Source: Hyphomicrobiales bacterium (GTDB lineage: Bacteria > Pseudomonadota > Alphaproteobacteria > Rhizobiales > Beijerinckiaceae). Taken from it: a stretch of DNA of 63,224 nucleotides. The stretch lies in contig UBZM01000075.1 in the NCBI GenBank assembly GCA_900470095.1, positions 1 through 63,224 on the forward strand. The letters run 5' to 3'. This document shows, piece after piece, positions 1-8,387 of this stretch. The position numbers were made by a program, and so were the translations under genes. Below the pieces are notes generated by a model that was given only the letters and a program-made list of their open reading frames with translations, was not told where the DNA came from and ran no database searches. The first letter of the stretch is position 1. Every line of letters begins with the position of its first letter.

Positions 1-354
1 GCCTATCTCTTCATCTCGCATGATCTCTCGGTGGTCCGGCATATCGCCGACGAGGCGATGGTGCTCTATCTCGGCTCGGTCATGGAAAGCGGGCCGATCG
101 ATACGATGTTCGAGGCGCCGCAGCACCCCTATACGCAGGCGCTGCTCTCGGCGATCCCGCTGCCGGACCCGCTGCTGCAACGCCGGCGCGAAAAAATCAT
201 CCTGACCGGAGACCTGCCGAGCCCGCTCTCGCCGCCGCCGGGCTGTCCCTTCGTCAGCCGCTGCCCGATCCGGATCGAGCGCTGCAGTTCAGCCCGCCCG
301 CCCCTCCTGGAGACGGCGGCAGGGTCGCGCGTCGCCTGTATCCTGAGGCACTAG
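1..354 (+). CDS. Oligopeptide ABC transporter ATP-binding protein, C-terminal part (5' truncated)
   Basis: The frame is open from base 1 and ends at a TAG at 352-354; the 5' end lies outside the window. The visible part starts at the switch (H-loop) region, AYLFISHDLSVVRHI, and runs through the C-terminal oligopeptide-transporter extension, with HPYTQALLSA, GDLPSPL and a cysteine-containing motif (GCPFVSRCPIRIERC). This is the tail of DppF/OppF-type ATPases that energise peptide import at the inner membrane. It is clearly paralogous to the tail of the ATPase at 6092-7189, so a second peptide transporter operon lies just upstream. Walker motifs are outside the window. Confidence 0.93.
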   Translation, partial: AYLFISHDLSVVRHIADEAMVLYLGSVMESGPIDTMFEAPQHPYTQALLSAIPLPDPLLQRRREKIILTGDLPSPLSPPPGCPFVSRCPIRIERCSSARPPLLETAAGSRVACILRH

Positions 355-491
355 CAGCTGGCCGTTCGGAATGGAGGCTCGAACTGTCGGAGACGCAGGG
401 CAAATGCGCTCTGTCCGCGGGCGAATTGCCGTATCCAACCCAACGGCCCATCGCTATTGAACGGTCCTTGTCGATCCGCCCGGAACCCATC

Positions 492-1427
492 GTGCGCCGC
501 GTCCTGCCGTCTCTGCCTTCGTTGACGATCTTTGAGGCGTCGGCGCGCCATTCGAGCTTTACCCGTGCGGCCGAGGAACTGAATCTCTCCCAGAGCGCGG
601 TCAGCAAGCAGGTTCAATCGCTGGAGGCCTTCCTGGGTCTGCGCCTGTTCGAGCGCGTGAGACAGCGGATCGTCCTGACGGAGGCGGGACAGCTCTATCT
701 CGCCAGGGTGCGCGAGGCCCTGGAGATCATGGAATCGGCAACCATGGAAGCGCTCGCCTTCCAGGGCGGCGGCGGAATGCTCAACATCGCCACTCTCCCG
801 ACCTTCGGCGCGCGCTGGCTTGCGCCAAGGATCGGCGGCTTCCGGGCCCTGCATCCGCGTTTCGCCCTCAGCCTCACCGTACGGGCCTGGCCCTTCGACC
901 TCGTCGAGGAGAACATCGATATCGCCGTCTATTTCGGCGAGAAGCCTTGGCCCGGTGGTCCATCCGACCTGCTGATGGAAGAAGAGATCATCCCTGTCTG
1001 CGCCCCGTCGCTGCTGGCACCGCTGGGGCCAGTCAGCGCCGTCGCCGATCTCGATCGGCTCGCGCTGCTCCATCACCGCGCTCGACCGCGCGCCTGGAAG
1101 GACTGGCTGCAGCTGGCTGGAGCAACCGAGGTCAACCCGTTCCACGGCGTTCGCTTCGAGCAGTTCGAGATGATCATCCAGGCCGCGATCAGCGGCATGG
1201 GAATGGCGATCGTGCCGCGCTTCATGATCGAAGCTGAGCTGGCCGACGGAAGGCTGGTCGCCCCCTTCGCCCGCGCGATGAAGAGCGCGGAATCCTACTA
1301 CCTTGTCTGCCCCGAGCGAAAGCGAGACCTGCCGGCAGTCCAGGCGTTCCGACGCTGGGTCCTGGATGAGGTGCGCCTGTTCCGGCAGCGCCAACGCGAC
1401 GAAAACGAGCGTCCGTCGAAGGGGTGA
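492..1427 (+). CDS. LysR-family transcriptional regulator (GcvA-like)
   Basis: The N-terminal winged helix-turn-helix is plain: SFTRAAEELNLSQSAVSKQ at about residues 18-36, followed by a periplasmic-binding-protein-like effector domain with GMGMAIVPRF near residue 240. The frame is open from a TTG at 426, but the GTG at 492 gives the usual short N-terminus of GcvA-type proteins (MRRVLPSLPSL, about 311 aa), so I prefer it; TTG 468 is another option. It stands just upstream of the peptide transporter operon in the same direction and is its likely regulator. A 10-bp perfect inverted repeat immediately follows its stop codon. Family assignment is firm; the ligand and target are inference. Confidence 0.9.
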   Translation: MRRVLPSLPSLTIFEASARHSSFTRAAEELNLSQSAVSKQVQSLEAFLGLRLFERVRQRIVLTEAGQLYLARVREALEIMESATMEALAFQGGGGMLNIATLPTFGARWLAPRIGGFRALHPRFALSLTVRAWPFDLVEENIDIAVYFGEKPWPGGPSDLLMEEEIIPVCAPSLLAPLGPVSAVADLDRLALLHHRARPRAWKDWLQLAGATEVNPFHGVRFEQFEMIIQAAISGMGMAIVPRFMIEAELADGRLVAPFARAMKSAESYYLVCPERKRDLPAVQAFRRWVLDEVRLFRQRQRDENERPSKG

Positions 1428-1428
1428 A

Positions 1429-1453
1429 ACTTCATTCCCGGAAGGAATGAAGT
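1429..1453. promoter_or_regulatory. 10-bp perfect inverted repeat upstream of the peptide transporter operon
   Basis: ACTTCATTCC (1429-1438) and GGAATGAAGT (1444-1453) are exact reverse complements separated by CGGAA. The element starts one base after the LysR stop codon and lies about 120 bases before the binding-protein start. There is no T-run after it, so a regulator-binding site is more likely than a Rho-independent terminator. Function is inferred. Confidence 0.45.
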
Positions 1454-1575
1454 GACGCGATCTTATCGTTATGGCCGGCGCTGGCAGCCACCTTACTATG
1501 CCGTTCGCGACCACCAGATCCGGATCTCCGGGATCTGGCAGGGAGAGCGGCTCAATCGCACGGGAGCGGGTTTTG

Positions 1576-3168
1576 TTGGATTCTTTCGGGTCACGCGCGG
1601 CGAGCCTTGCTTTCGCGCTTCTTCTCGCCGCGCCTGCTGCTGCTCTGGCGCAAGAGAGCACGCTGACGGCCCTGCGGACGAGCGATGCCGATCGCTACGA
1701 TCCCCAACGCACCACGACGCTCGCCGCAGCAGAAGTGCTGTACATGGTCGGCGAAACGCTGGTGACGCTCGACCGCGACCTGAAGACCGTTCGCCCCGGC
1801 CTGGCGGAACGCTGGGAGGTCAGTCCGGACGGCCGGACGTATACGTTCCATCTCCGCCGCGACGTGAGCTTCTGCGACGGCAAGCCCTTCACCGCCGCGG
1901 CTGTCGTCGGCACGGTGGAGCGCTGGCTCAATCCGGATTTCGCCGGCGTCAGCAAATGGAAGGCGGGCAAGGTCGAGAGCATCAAGGCGCTCGACGACCA
2001 CACGGTGGAATACCGTCTGAAGGAACCCTATTCCGAACTGCTCTATCAGATGACGCAGTTCAACTTCGTCATCATCGACCCGGAACAGGCTGCGGCGCTG
2101 AAGGATAATTTCGGCATTTCCGCATTCAATGGGACCGGCCCTTTCTGCTTCCGCTCCTGGAAGCCGAGGACGGAGACCGTGCTGACCCGCCACGAAGCCT
2201 ATCGCTGGGGGCCGGCCTTCATGGAGAATGCCGGGCCGGCCGGTGTCGCCCGCTTCGTCTGGAAGATCGTGCCGGAGGCCGCGACGCTTGTCGCCGCCCT
2301 GCAGACCGGCGAGGGCGACCTCTCCTATTCGGTTCCGGCCTGGGCCATTGCCGAGGTGCAGGCGAACCCGAAGATCCGCCTGCTCAATCCCGACGTGGCC
2401 TTCCGCACCCATTATGTCGGCATGAAGATCACGCGCCCGCATCTCGCGGACAAGCGCATCCGCGAGGCCATCAGCCTTGCCATCGACGAAGGCGCGATCG
2501 CCGACGCCATTTTCTTCGGTGAAGCCGAGGCGGCGAACGCCTATTTCTCCAAGGCGACGCTCGATTTCAATCCCGGGATGAAGCTCGGCGCCTTCCGCTA
2601 CGACCCGGCCCGGGCCAAGGCATTGCTCGACGAGGCCGGCTGGGTCGCGGGCCCCAAGGGCGTCCGCATGAAGGACGGCAAGCCGCTATCGCTGAACTTC
2701 TACGGTTTCACGGGCGACACCAACCGCCAGATGGCCGAGGCCATCCAAGGGGATCTGCGCAAGATCGGCGTCGATCTCAAGGTCGAGCTCTACGATGCGA
2801 CGATCGTCTGGGGCAAATTGCGGACCCAGGATTTCGATCTCTACCAGATGAACTACCCCTATCTGAGCGCCGGCGAGGCGATGAATCTCTACTTCCTCTC
2901 CAGCAACATGCCGACGCCCAACCGGATGAACTGGAACGACCCGGACACCGACCGCCTGATCGAGGAGGGCAACCGCGCGACCTCGCCGGAAGCCCGCTAC
3001 AGCGCCTTCGCCCAGGCCGAAGCGATCGTCCATGAGGCCGTGCTCTGGAAACCGCTGGTGAACGAGAAGCTGACCGTCGTCTCGCGGACCACCCTCAAGC
3101 CGTTCAAGCCTCACGGCATCAGCGGTGCGGCGCTCTATAACGGGCTGGACCTCATACCGGCGAAGTGA
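1576..3168 (+). CDS. Peptide ABC transporter substrate-binding protein (SBP family 5)
   Basis: This is a periplasmic solute-binding protein of the DppA/OppA class, about 530 aa. The frame is open from 1471, but a TTG at 1576, ten bases after a GGGAG box, gives a clean signal peptide (FALLLAAPAAALAQ, cleaved before ESTL), so I choose that start; TTG 1573 is equally placed. Family 5 hallmarks follow: LAERWEVSPDGRTYTFHLR near residue 70 and RIREAISLAID in the middle. It is the first gene of an operon with two permeases and two ATPases, and delivers peptides or similar substrates to them. Exact substrate is unknown. Confidence 0.92.
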   Translation: MDSFGSRAASLAFALLLAAPAAALAQESTLTALRTSDADRYDPQRTTTLAAAEVLYMVGETLVTLDRDLKTVRPGLAERWEVSPDGRTYTFHLRRDVSFCDGKPFTAAAVVGTVERWLNPDFAGVSKWKAGKVESIKALDDHTVEYRLKEPYSELLYQMTQFNFVIIDPEQAAALKDNFGISAFNGTGPFCFRSWKPRTETVLTRHEAYRWGPAFMENAGPAGVARFVWKIVPEAATLVAALQTGEGDLSYSVPAWAIAEVQANPKIRLLNPDVAFRTHYVGMKITRPHLADKRIREAISLAIDEGAIADAIFFGEAEAANAYFSKATLDFNPGMKLGAFRYDPARAKALLDEAGWVAGPKGVRMKDGKPLSLNFYGFTGDTNRQMAEAIQGDLRKIGVDLKVELYDATIVWGKLRTQDFDLYQMNYPYLSAGEAMNLYFLSSNMPTPNRMNWNDPDTDRLIEEGNRATSPEARYSAFAQAEAIVHEAVLWKPLVNEKLTVVSRTTLKPFKPHGISGAALYNGLDLIPAK

Positions 3169-3271
3169 CAGCGAGCGAACCGCCTGCGCCACTCGGCGCA
3201 CCGGATGTTGGAACAGGCGACGGCACGGGCATCTGGACGACCGGAAGCCGTGCGCCGAGGGACGAATTGAC

Positions 3272-4219
3272 GTGACGCGACAGCTGTTTTGGCGCCTCCT
3301 GAGCTCGCTACCGATCCTTCTTGGGGTGCTCTTTGCCGGGTTCCTGCTCTTGCAGGTCATCCCCACCGACCCGGCAACCATTATCGCCGGCCCCACGGGG
3401 ACGGCGGCCGAAATCGACGCTATCCGGCGCCAGCTCGGTCTCGACGCCCCGATCCTGGTGCAGTTCTGGCTCTACATCCTGCGGGTCGCCCAGGGCGATC
3501 TTGGCCGCTCGATCATCAACAACGCTCCGGTGATCGACGAGCTGGCCTCGGCACTCGGCCCCACCGTGGAGCTGATGGTGGCGAGCCTGAGCTGGGCGGT
3601 GCCGCTCGGCATCCTGTTCGGCACGCTTGCCGCGACGCGGCGCGGAAAAGCGTTCGATCGCGCGGTCATGGCATTGTCGGTCGCCGGCGTGTCGGTGCCG
3701 GCCTTCTGGGTCGGGCTGCTGCTGTTGCAATTTGCGGCCTATCGCTGGCAGCTGTTTCCGCTCCAGGGCCGTGGCGGGCCGCTCTGGACATTGCAGGGCC
3801 TGCATCACGTCGCACTGCCGGCGCTGATGCTCGGCGTCATCTTCATCGGCCCGGTCGCACGGATGACGCGCACCGCCGTGGTCGAGGTGCTGGGGGCCGA
3901 TTTCATCCGCACGGCGCGTGCCAAGGGCGCGTCCGAGTTCCAGGTCGTCACGCGCCATGCCCTGCGGACGGCGTTGATCCCGGTCGTGACGCTGATCGGC
4001 CTCCAGATCGGATCCCTGCTTGGCGGTGCCGTCATCGCCGAGACGATCTTCTCCTGGCCGGGCGTCGGCCGGCTCGCGGTAGGCGCCATCGTGTCGAGCG
4101 ATTTCCCGATGGCGCAAGGCGCCATTCTGGTGATCGCCTGCGGCTTCATCGTCGTGAACCTGATCGTCGACACGCTGTATGGCCTGCTCGATCCGCGCAT
4201 CCGGAGTGCGCTGCGATGA
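3272..4219 (+). CDS. Peptide ABC transporter permease, DppB type
   Basis: Integral membrane permease of about 315 aa with the DppB N-terminus (one helix followed by a periplasmic loop, GVLFAGFLLLQVIPTDPA) and the cytoplasmic coupling loop ARAKGASEFQVVTRHALR around residue 220 that contacts the ATPase. The open frame begins at 3125, but the GTG at 3272 is preceded by GAGGGA and starts the protein at the normal position. The stop overlaps the next gene's start (ATGA), which indicates translational coupling. With the 4216 gene it forms the transmembrane channel. Confidence 0.93.
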   Translation: MTRQLFWRLLSSLPILLGVLFAGFLLLQVIPTDPATIIAGPTGTAAEIDAIRRQLGLDAPILVQFWLYILRVAQGDLGRSIINNAPVIDELASALGPTVELMVASLSWAVPLGILFGTLAATRRGKAFDRAVMALSVAGVSVPAFWVGLLLLQFAAYRWQLFPLQGRGGPLWTLQGLHHVALPALMLGVIFIGPVARMTRTAVVEVLGADFIRTARAKGASEFQVVTRHALRTALIPVVTLIGLQIGSLLGGAVIAETIFSWPGVGRLAVGAIVSSDFPMAQGAILVIACGFIVVNLIVDTLYGLLDPRIRSALR

Positions 4220-5091
4220 GCGCCCAGGGTCCCGCATCGACAGTAACAGCTGCTCGCCCGTCGCGGCCGGGCATGTTCCAGCGCCTCAGAAGCGACAAGG
4301 TCGCGCTCGCTGCGCTGATCCTCCTTCTCGTCATCGTCGCGGCGGCCGTGTTCGCGCCACTGCTGACGCCGTTCGACCCCTATCATACCAATCTCCGGCT
4401 GCGGCTGCGTCCTCCCGGCGGCGCTCACCTGCTCGGAACGGATTCGCAGGGCCGCGACCTGTTGACCCGCCTGCTCTACGGCACGCGGACGACCCTGGTC
4501 CTGGGTTTCGCCGGCGTCGCCATCGGCACCCTGATCGGCGGCACCATCGGGCTCCTGGCGGCATTCTATCGCCGGCTCGAAGGGCCGTTGATGCGCATCG
4601 TCGACGTCCTGCTGTCGTTCCCCTCGATCCTGTTCGGCCTTGCGCTCGCAGCCATGCTCGGCATCGGGATGGACAGTCTCGTGATCGCGCTCGGCCTGTC
4701 GGCCTCGCCCCGGATTGCCCGCGTCACCCGTGCGACGGCCGCCACGGTCATGCAGGCGGAATATATGGAGGCCGGGCGCGTGATCGGCCTTTCCGACGCG
4801 ACGCTGATCCATCGCTACCTCCTGCGCAATTGCGCGGCCTCGATCGTCGTCTACTGCACGCTGCAATTCGGCGAGACGATCCTGCTCGCAGCTGCCCTGG
4901 GCTTTCTCGGCCTGGGCCTGCAGCCGCCGATCGCCGAACTCGGCAGCATCGCGGCCGAAGGGCGGAGCTTCATTTTCCTGGCGCCGCATGTGTCGACTGC
5001 CGCCAGCCTGCTGATCTTCGTGATCGTGCTGTCCTGCAACGTTCTCGGGGACGCCTTCCGCGACCTCACGGATCCGAAATTGCGCCGATGA
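4216..5091 (+). CDS. Peptide ABC transporter permease, DppC type
   Basis: Second permease subunit, about 291 aa, with the DppC-type N-terminus (first helix VALAALILLLVIVAAAVFAP, then HLLGTDSQGRDLLTRLLYG) and the coupling loop EAGRVIGLSDATLIHRYLL. The ATG at 4216 overlaps the stop of the previous permease by four bases, and its own stop overlaps the ATG of the next ATPase at 5088. Such tight overlaps show a single operon. It pairs with the DppB-type subunit in the inner membrane. Confidence 0.93.
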   Translation: MSAQGPASTVTAARPSRPGMFQRLRSDKVALAALILLLVIVAAAVFAPLLTPFDPYHTNLRLRLRPPGGAHLLGTDSQGRDLLTRLLYGTRTTLVLGFAGVAIGTLIGGTIGLLAAFYRRLEGPLMRIVDVLLSFPSILFGLALAAMLGIGMDSLVIALGLSASPRIARVTRATAATVMQAEYMEAGRVIGLSDATLIHRYLLRNCAASIVVYCTLQFGETILLAAALGFLGLGLQPPIAELGSIAAEGRSFIFLAPHVSTAASLLIFVIVLSCNVLGDAFRDLTDPKLRR

Positions 5092-6092
5092 CGACTGAGA
5101 CACCCGTGATCGAAGTCCGCGGACTGCGCGTCTGCTTCAACACCTCTGCCGGAAAGGTGATGGCGGTCGACACGGTCGACTTCGCCGTCGGCGCCGGCGA
5201 GACGCTCGCCATCGTCGGAGAATCCGGCTCGGGCAAGAGCATCATGTCGCTTTCGCTGCTGCGGCTCGTGCCTGCGCCGGGCGAGATCGCGGCGGGGCAG
5301 ATCCTGTTTCGCGGCGAGGACCTCGTCGCCAAGCCCGCCCATGCCATGCGCGACATTCGCGGTGGCCAGATCGGCATGATCTTTCAGGAGCCCAACACGT
5401 CGCTCAATCCCGTGCAGACGATCGGCGACCAGATCATCGAAGCCATCCAGCTGCATGAGCCGGCGAGCCGCGCAGAGGCGCATGCAAGGGCGATCGAAGT
5501 GCTGCAGCTGACCGGCATTCCCTCGCCGGAAACCCGGGTCAAGGCCTATCCCCATGAACTCAGCGGCGGCATGCGCCAGCGGGCGATGATCGCAATGGCG
5601 CTGGCCTGCCGCCCTGGGCTCCTGATCGCCGACGAGCCGACAACGGCGCTCGACGTGACCGTGCAGGCCCAGATCCTCGACCTGATGCGGGAGCTGAAGG
5701 CAACGACCGGCGCCGCCATCATCCTCATCACCCATGACCTTGGTGTCGTCGCGGAGATGGCCGACCGCGTCGCCGTGATGTATGCGGGGCGCATCGTCGA
5801 GACGGCTCCGGTCGGGGCTTTGTTCGACAGTCCCGAGCATCCTTATACCGTCGGGCTGCTCAGCTCGATGCCGGCGATCGATGGCGACGAGGAGCCCCTC
5901 ACGCCCATCGAAGGCGGCCCGCCCGATCCGTTGGCGTTGCCTCCGGGCTGCGGGTTCCAGCCGCGCTGCCCGTTCGCCATTGCGCGGTGCAGCACGCAGA
6001 TCCCGCCGCTGCGCACCGTCAGGCCAGGGCATTCCTCGGCCTGCTGGCGTGCGCCGCTTCTGGAAAACCTCATGCAGGAAGGGCGGGCCTGA
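5088..6092 (+). CDS. Peptide ABC transporter ATP-binding protein, DppD type
   Basis: ATPase of about 334 aa. Walker A is GESGSGKS near residue 45, the Q-loop reads MIFQEPNTSLNP, the signature is LSGGMRQR and Walker B is LLIADEPTTALD followed by THDLG. The C-terminal oligopeptide-transporter extension with GCGFQPRCPFAIARC, typical of the dipeptide subfamily and sometimes binding an iron-sulfur cluster, is present. It starts at an ATG overlapping the permease stop and ends sharing one base with the next ATPase start at 6092. It powers peptide import together with that second ATPase. Confidence 0.94.
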   Translation: MTTETPVIEVRGLRVCFNTSAGKVMAVDTVDFAVGAGETLAIVGESGSGKSIMSLSLLRLVPAPGEIAAGQILFRGEDLVAKPAHAMRDIRGGQIGMIFQEPNTSLNPVQTIGDQIIEAIQLHEPASRAEAHARAIEVLQLTGIPSPETRVKAYPHELSGGMRQRAMIAMALACRPGLLIADEPTTALDVTVQAQILDLMRELKATTGAAIILITHDLGVVAEMADRVAVMYAGRIVETAPVGALFDSPEHPYTVGLLSSMPAIDGDEEPLTPIEGGPPDPLALPPGCGFQPRCPFAIARCSTQIPPLRTVRPGHSSACWRAPLLENLMQEGRA

Positions 6093-7189
6093 TGCCGGCT
6101 GCGGATGCCGCTACCACGCTTCTCACCGTCGACGGGCTGAGCAAGCAGTTCAGCGTCGCGGGCACATGGCCGTGGCAAAGGCGCAGGCTGAGCGCCGTCA
6201 ACGACATCAGCTTCTCGATCGCGCCGGGCGAAACACTGTCGCTGGTCGGCGAGAGCGGCTGCGGCAAGTCTACGGCGGGGCGAATGCTGGTCGGGCTGAC
6301 CGCACCGAGTAGCGGGCGCATCCTGTTCGAGGGGCGAGACATCGCGACGCTGTCTTCACGCGAACGGCGCGCCCTGCACCGCCATGTCCAGCTCATCTTC
6401 CAGGACCCTTACGGCTCCCTCAACCCACGCATGACAGTCGGCGAACTGATTGCCGAGCCTGCCCTGGTCTTCGGCCTCGCCGACAGGCACAGCGTTGCCG
6501 CCCGGGTCTCCGAGCTGCTCGGCCTGGTCGGTCTCGCCGACAGGCATGCCGATCGCTACCCGCACGAATTCTCCGGCGGCCAGCGCCAGCGGATCGGGAT
6601 CGCGCGTGCGCTGGCCGTCGAGCCGCGCCTGATCGTCTGCGACGAGCCGGTTTCCGCGCTCGACGTCTCGGTCCAGGCCCAGATCGTCAATCTGCTGCGG
6701 AGCCTGCAGGATCGGCTCGGGCTGAGCTATCTCTTCATCTCGCACGGGCTGTCCGTCGTGCGGCACCTCAGCCACCGCGTCGCCGTGATGTATCTCGGCA
6801 ACATCGTCGAGATCGGCCCGAAGGGCGCGATCTTCGCCCGCCCTGCGCATCCCTATACGCAAGCCCTTCTAGCTGCCGCGCCAGTCGCGCGACCTGGCGC
6901 ACGCCGAAGCCGAGCGGTGCTGGCCGGCGATATGCCGAGCCCGCTCAATCCGCCATCCGGCTGCCGCTTCCATCCGCGCTGCCCGTTCGCCGTGGAGCGT
7001 TGCCAGCGCGAAGTGCCGGCGCTCACGCCGGGGGATGATGGGCGCTCGGTCGCCTGCCACCGCTGGCGCGAGCTCGCGGCAGCTCCTGCCGAGGCGCCAA
7101 CCCTGCGGCATGCGCCGCGCACCGCCCAGTTGCTGTCGCTCTATCGGAGTGCTGCGGCTGCGTCCGGCTCTTGCATCGGGATCAACTGA
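6092..7189 (+). CDS. Peptide ABC transporter ATP-binding protein, DppF type
   Basis: Second ATPase, about 365 aa. Walker A is GESGCGKST, the Q-loop region LIFQDPYGSLNPR, the signature FSGGQRQRIGIARAL and Walker B LIVCDEPVSALD. The residue after the switch histidine is glycine (SHGLS) where SHDLS is usual; the histidine itself is kept. The GDMPSPLN and cysteine-rich tail are typical of the family, and the last 40 or so residues after that tail are extra. It heterodimerises with the 5088 product. The next gene begins two bases after its stop codon. Confidence 0.93.
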   Translation: MPAADAATTLLTVDGLSKQFSVAGTWPWQRRRLSAVNDISFSIAPGETLSLVGESGCGKSTAGRMLVGLTAPSSGRILFEGRDIATLSSRERRALHRHVQLIFQDPYGSLNPRMTVGELIAEPALVFGLADRHSVAARVSELLGLVGLADRHADRYPHEFSGGQRQRIGIARALAVEPRLIVCDEPVSALDVSVQAQIVNLLRSLQDRLGLSYLFISHGLSVVRHLSHRVAVMYLGNIVEIGPKGAIFARPAHPYTQALLAAAPVARPGARRSRAVLAGDMPSPLNPPSGCRFHPRCPFAVERCQREVPALTPGDDGRSVACHRWRELAAAPAEAPTLRHAPRTAQLLSLYRSAAAASGSCIGIN

Positions 7190-7191
7190 CC

Positions 7192-8295
7192 ATGCCGCCA
7201 ATCGAGGTCACAGCCATTCCCGCGGGTCAGACCGTGCCGGAGGGATTGCCGCCGGAGGTCGCGGACCGCTTGCGCATTCTCCTGTCCGCCCCCGGGCAGC
7301 TCATTCTCGTCGCAAGACGGGGGGCCGTCATTGTCGGGCTTCTCGCCGGGCTCCGCCGCCGGACGACCGCGATGCTGCGCATCGTCTGGTTCTGGGCCGG
7401 TTCTGCGGACACGAATGGCGATGGCGAGGAGACCGGCCGCGCGCTGATCGCGGCGCTGGAACGGATTTCGCTCGAGGCCGATATCCTGACCTGGCGGATT
7501 GCCGGTGCGACCGGGGAGGACGACCTGCCGCCGGCGCTGCGACGGCTGACAGGGATTGCCGCCGCCGAACCGGGATCGGTCTATTCAGAACGCAGGCTCC
7601 GCAACGCCGAGCAGCCGCCGAAGCCAGTCGCTCCGCTCCACCCGCAATCGACCGGATTCACCTGCGGCCCCGCTTCGCTTGCCATGGCTTTTGCCGGCCT
7701 CGAGCCCGCCATCGTTCCCGATCGCCAGCTCGAGATCGCCCTGTGGCGCGAAGCCACGACGGTCATCGGGCTGACCGGTCCGGGCGGCTGCGACCCGTAT
7801 GGGCTGGCGCTCGCCGTTGCCGCGCGCGGCTATGCGCTGCGGCTGTTCATGAGCGCTTCGGAGCCGGTCCTGCTCGATCGCGGCAATACGGAAGCCAAGC
7901 GCGAGCTGATGACCTTCGTTCAGGCCGATTTCAAGAGCCGGGTGCTCGCCTCCGGCATCGATGTCGAGCATCGCGCCTTCGAGAGCTGGGAGCTGCGCGA
8001 CGCGATCGCCGAGGGTGCCATCGCCGTCGTTCTGATCGACCAGATGGAAACGCACGGCCGGACAGCGCCCCATTGGGTTGTCGTCCACGCCGTCCATGAC
8101 GACCTGTTCCTGCTGAACGACCCCTGGATCGAGACGGACGCACTGGAAACGGTGGCCGACGTGCTCGACCTTCCGATCCGCACCCCAGTCCTGGAGCGCA
8201 TGGCCCGATATGGCGAACCGAGCTACCGGGCAGCGCTGCTGATCGGACGCAGCGGCTCGCAGGCGTCTTCGCCCGTGCAGGCGGTCCGCAACTGA
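7192..8295 (+). CDS. GNAT-like / peptidase C39-family fusion protein
   Basis: About 367 aa. The C-terminal half is a papain-fold C39-like domain with a complete candidate triad: Cys158 in GFTCGPASLAMAF, His294 in PHWVVVHAV and Asp310 in LLNDPW. The first 120 residues (alternating strands and helices with RRGAVIVGLLAGLRR) resemble a weak GNAT acetyltransferase fold; this part is inference from shape and from known GNAT/C39 fusions. No membrane segment or signal peptide is seen, so it should act in the cytoplasm. It is the last gene of the peptide transporter operon, starting two bases after the ATPase, which suggests it trims, modifies or degrades imported peptides. TTG 7171 is an alternative start. 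Confidence 0.75.
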   Translation: MPPIEVTAIPAGQTVPEGLPPEVADRLRILLSAPGQLILVARRGAVIVGLLAGLRRRTTAMLRIVWFWAGSADTNGDGEETGRALIAALERISLEADILTWRIAGATGEDDLPPALRRLTGIAAAEPGSVYSERRLRNAEQPPKPVAPLHPQSTGFTCGPASLAMAFAGLEPAIVPDRQLEIALWREATTVIGLTGPGGCDPYGLALAVAARGYALRLFMSASEPVLLDRGNTEAKRELMTFVQADFKSRVLASGIDVEHRAFESWELRDAIAEGAIAVVLIDQMETHGRTAPHWVVVHAVHDDLFLLNDPWIETDALETVADVLDLPIRTPVLERMARYGEPSYRAALLIGRSGSQASSPVQAVRN

Positions 8296-8387
8296 TTGGG
8301 ATGCCAACCGGCGCGGGTGGCTTCGTGGCCGCGCCCGCGCCCTCTCTCCTGCCGCGTCGCCTGCGGCCCGGCTTGCGTCGCAGCGGC

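Noticed and set aside
351..1661. 436-aa open frame on the minus strand opposite the LysR gene
   Set aside because: Arg/Gln/Asp-rich mirror frame typical of high-GC DNA; the opposite strand holds a clear LysR protein.
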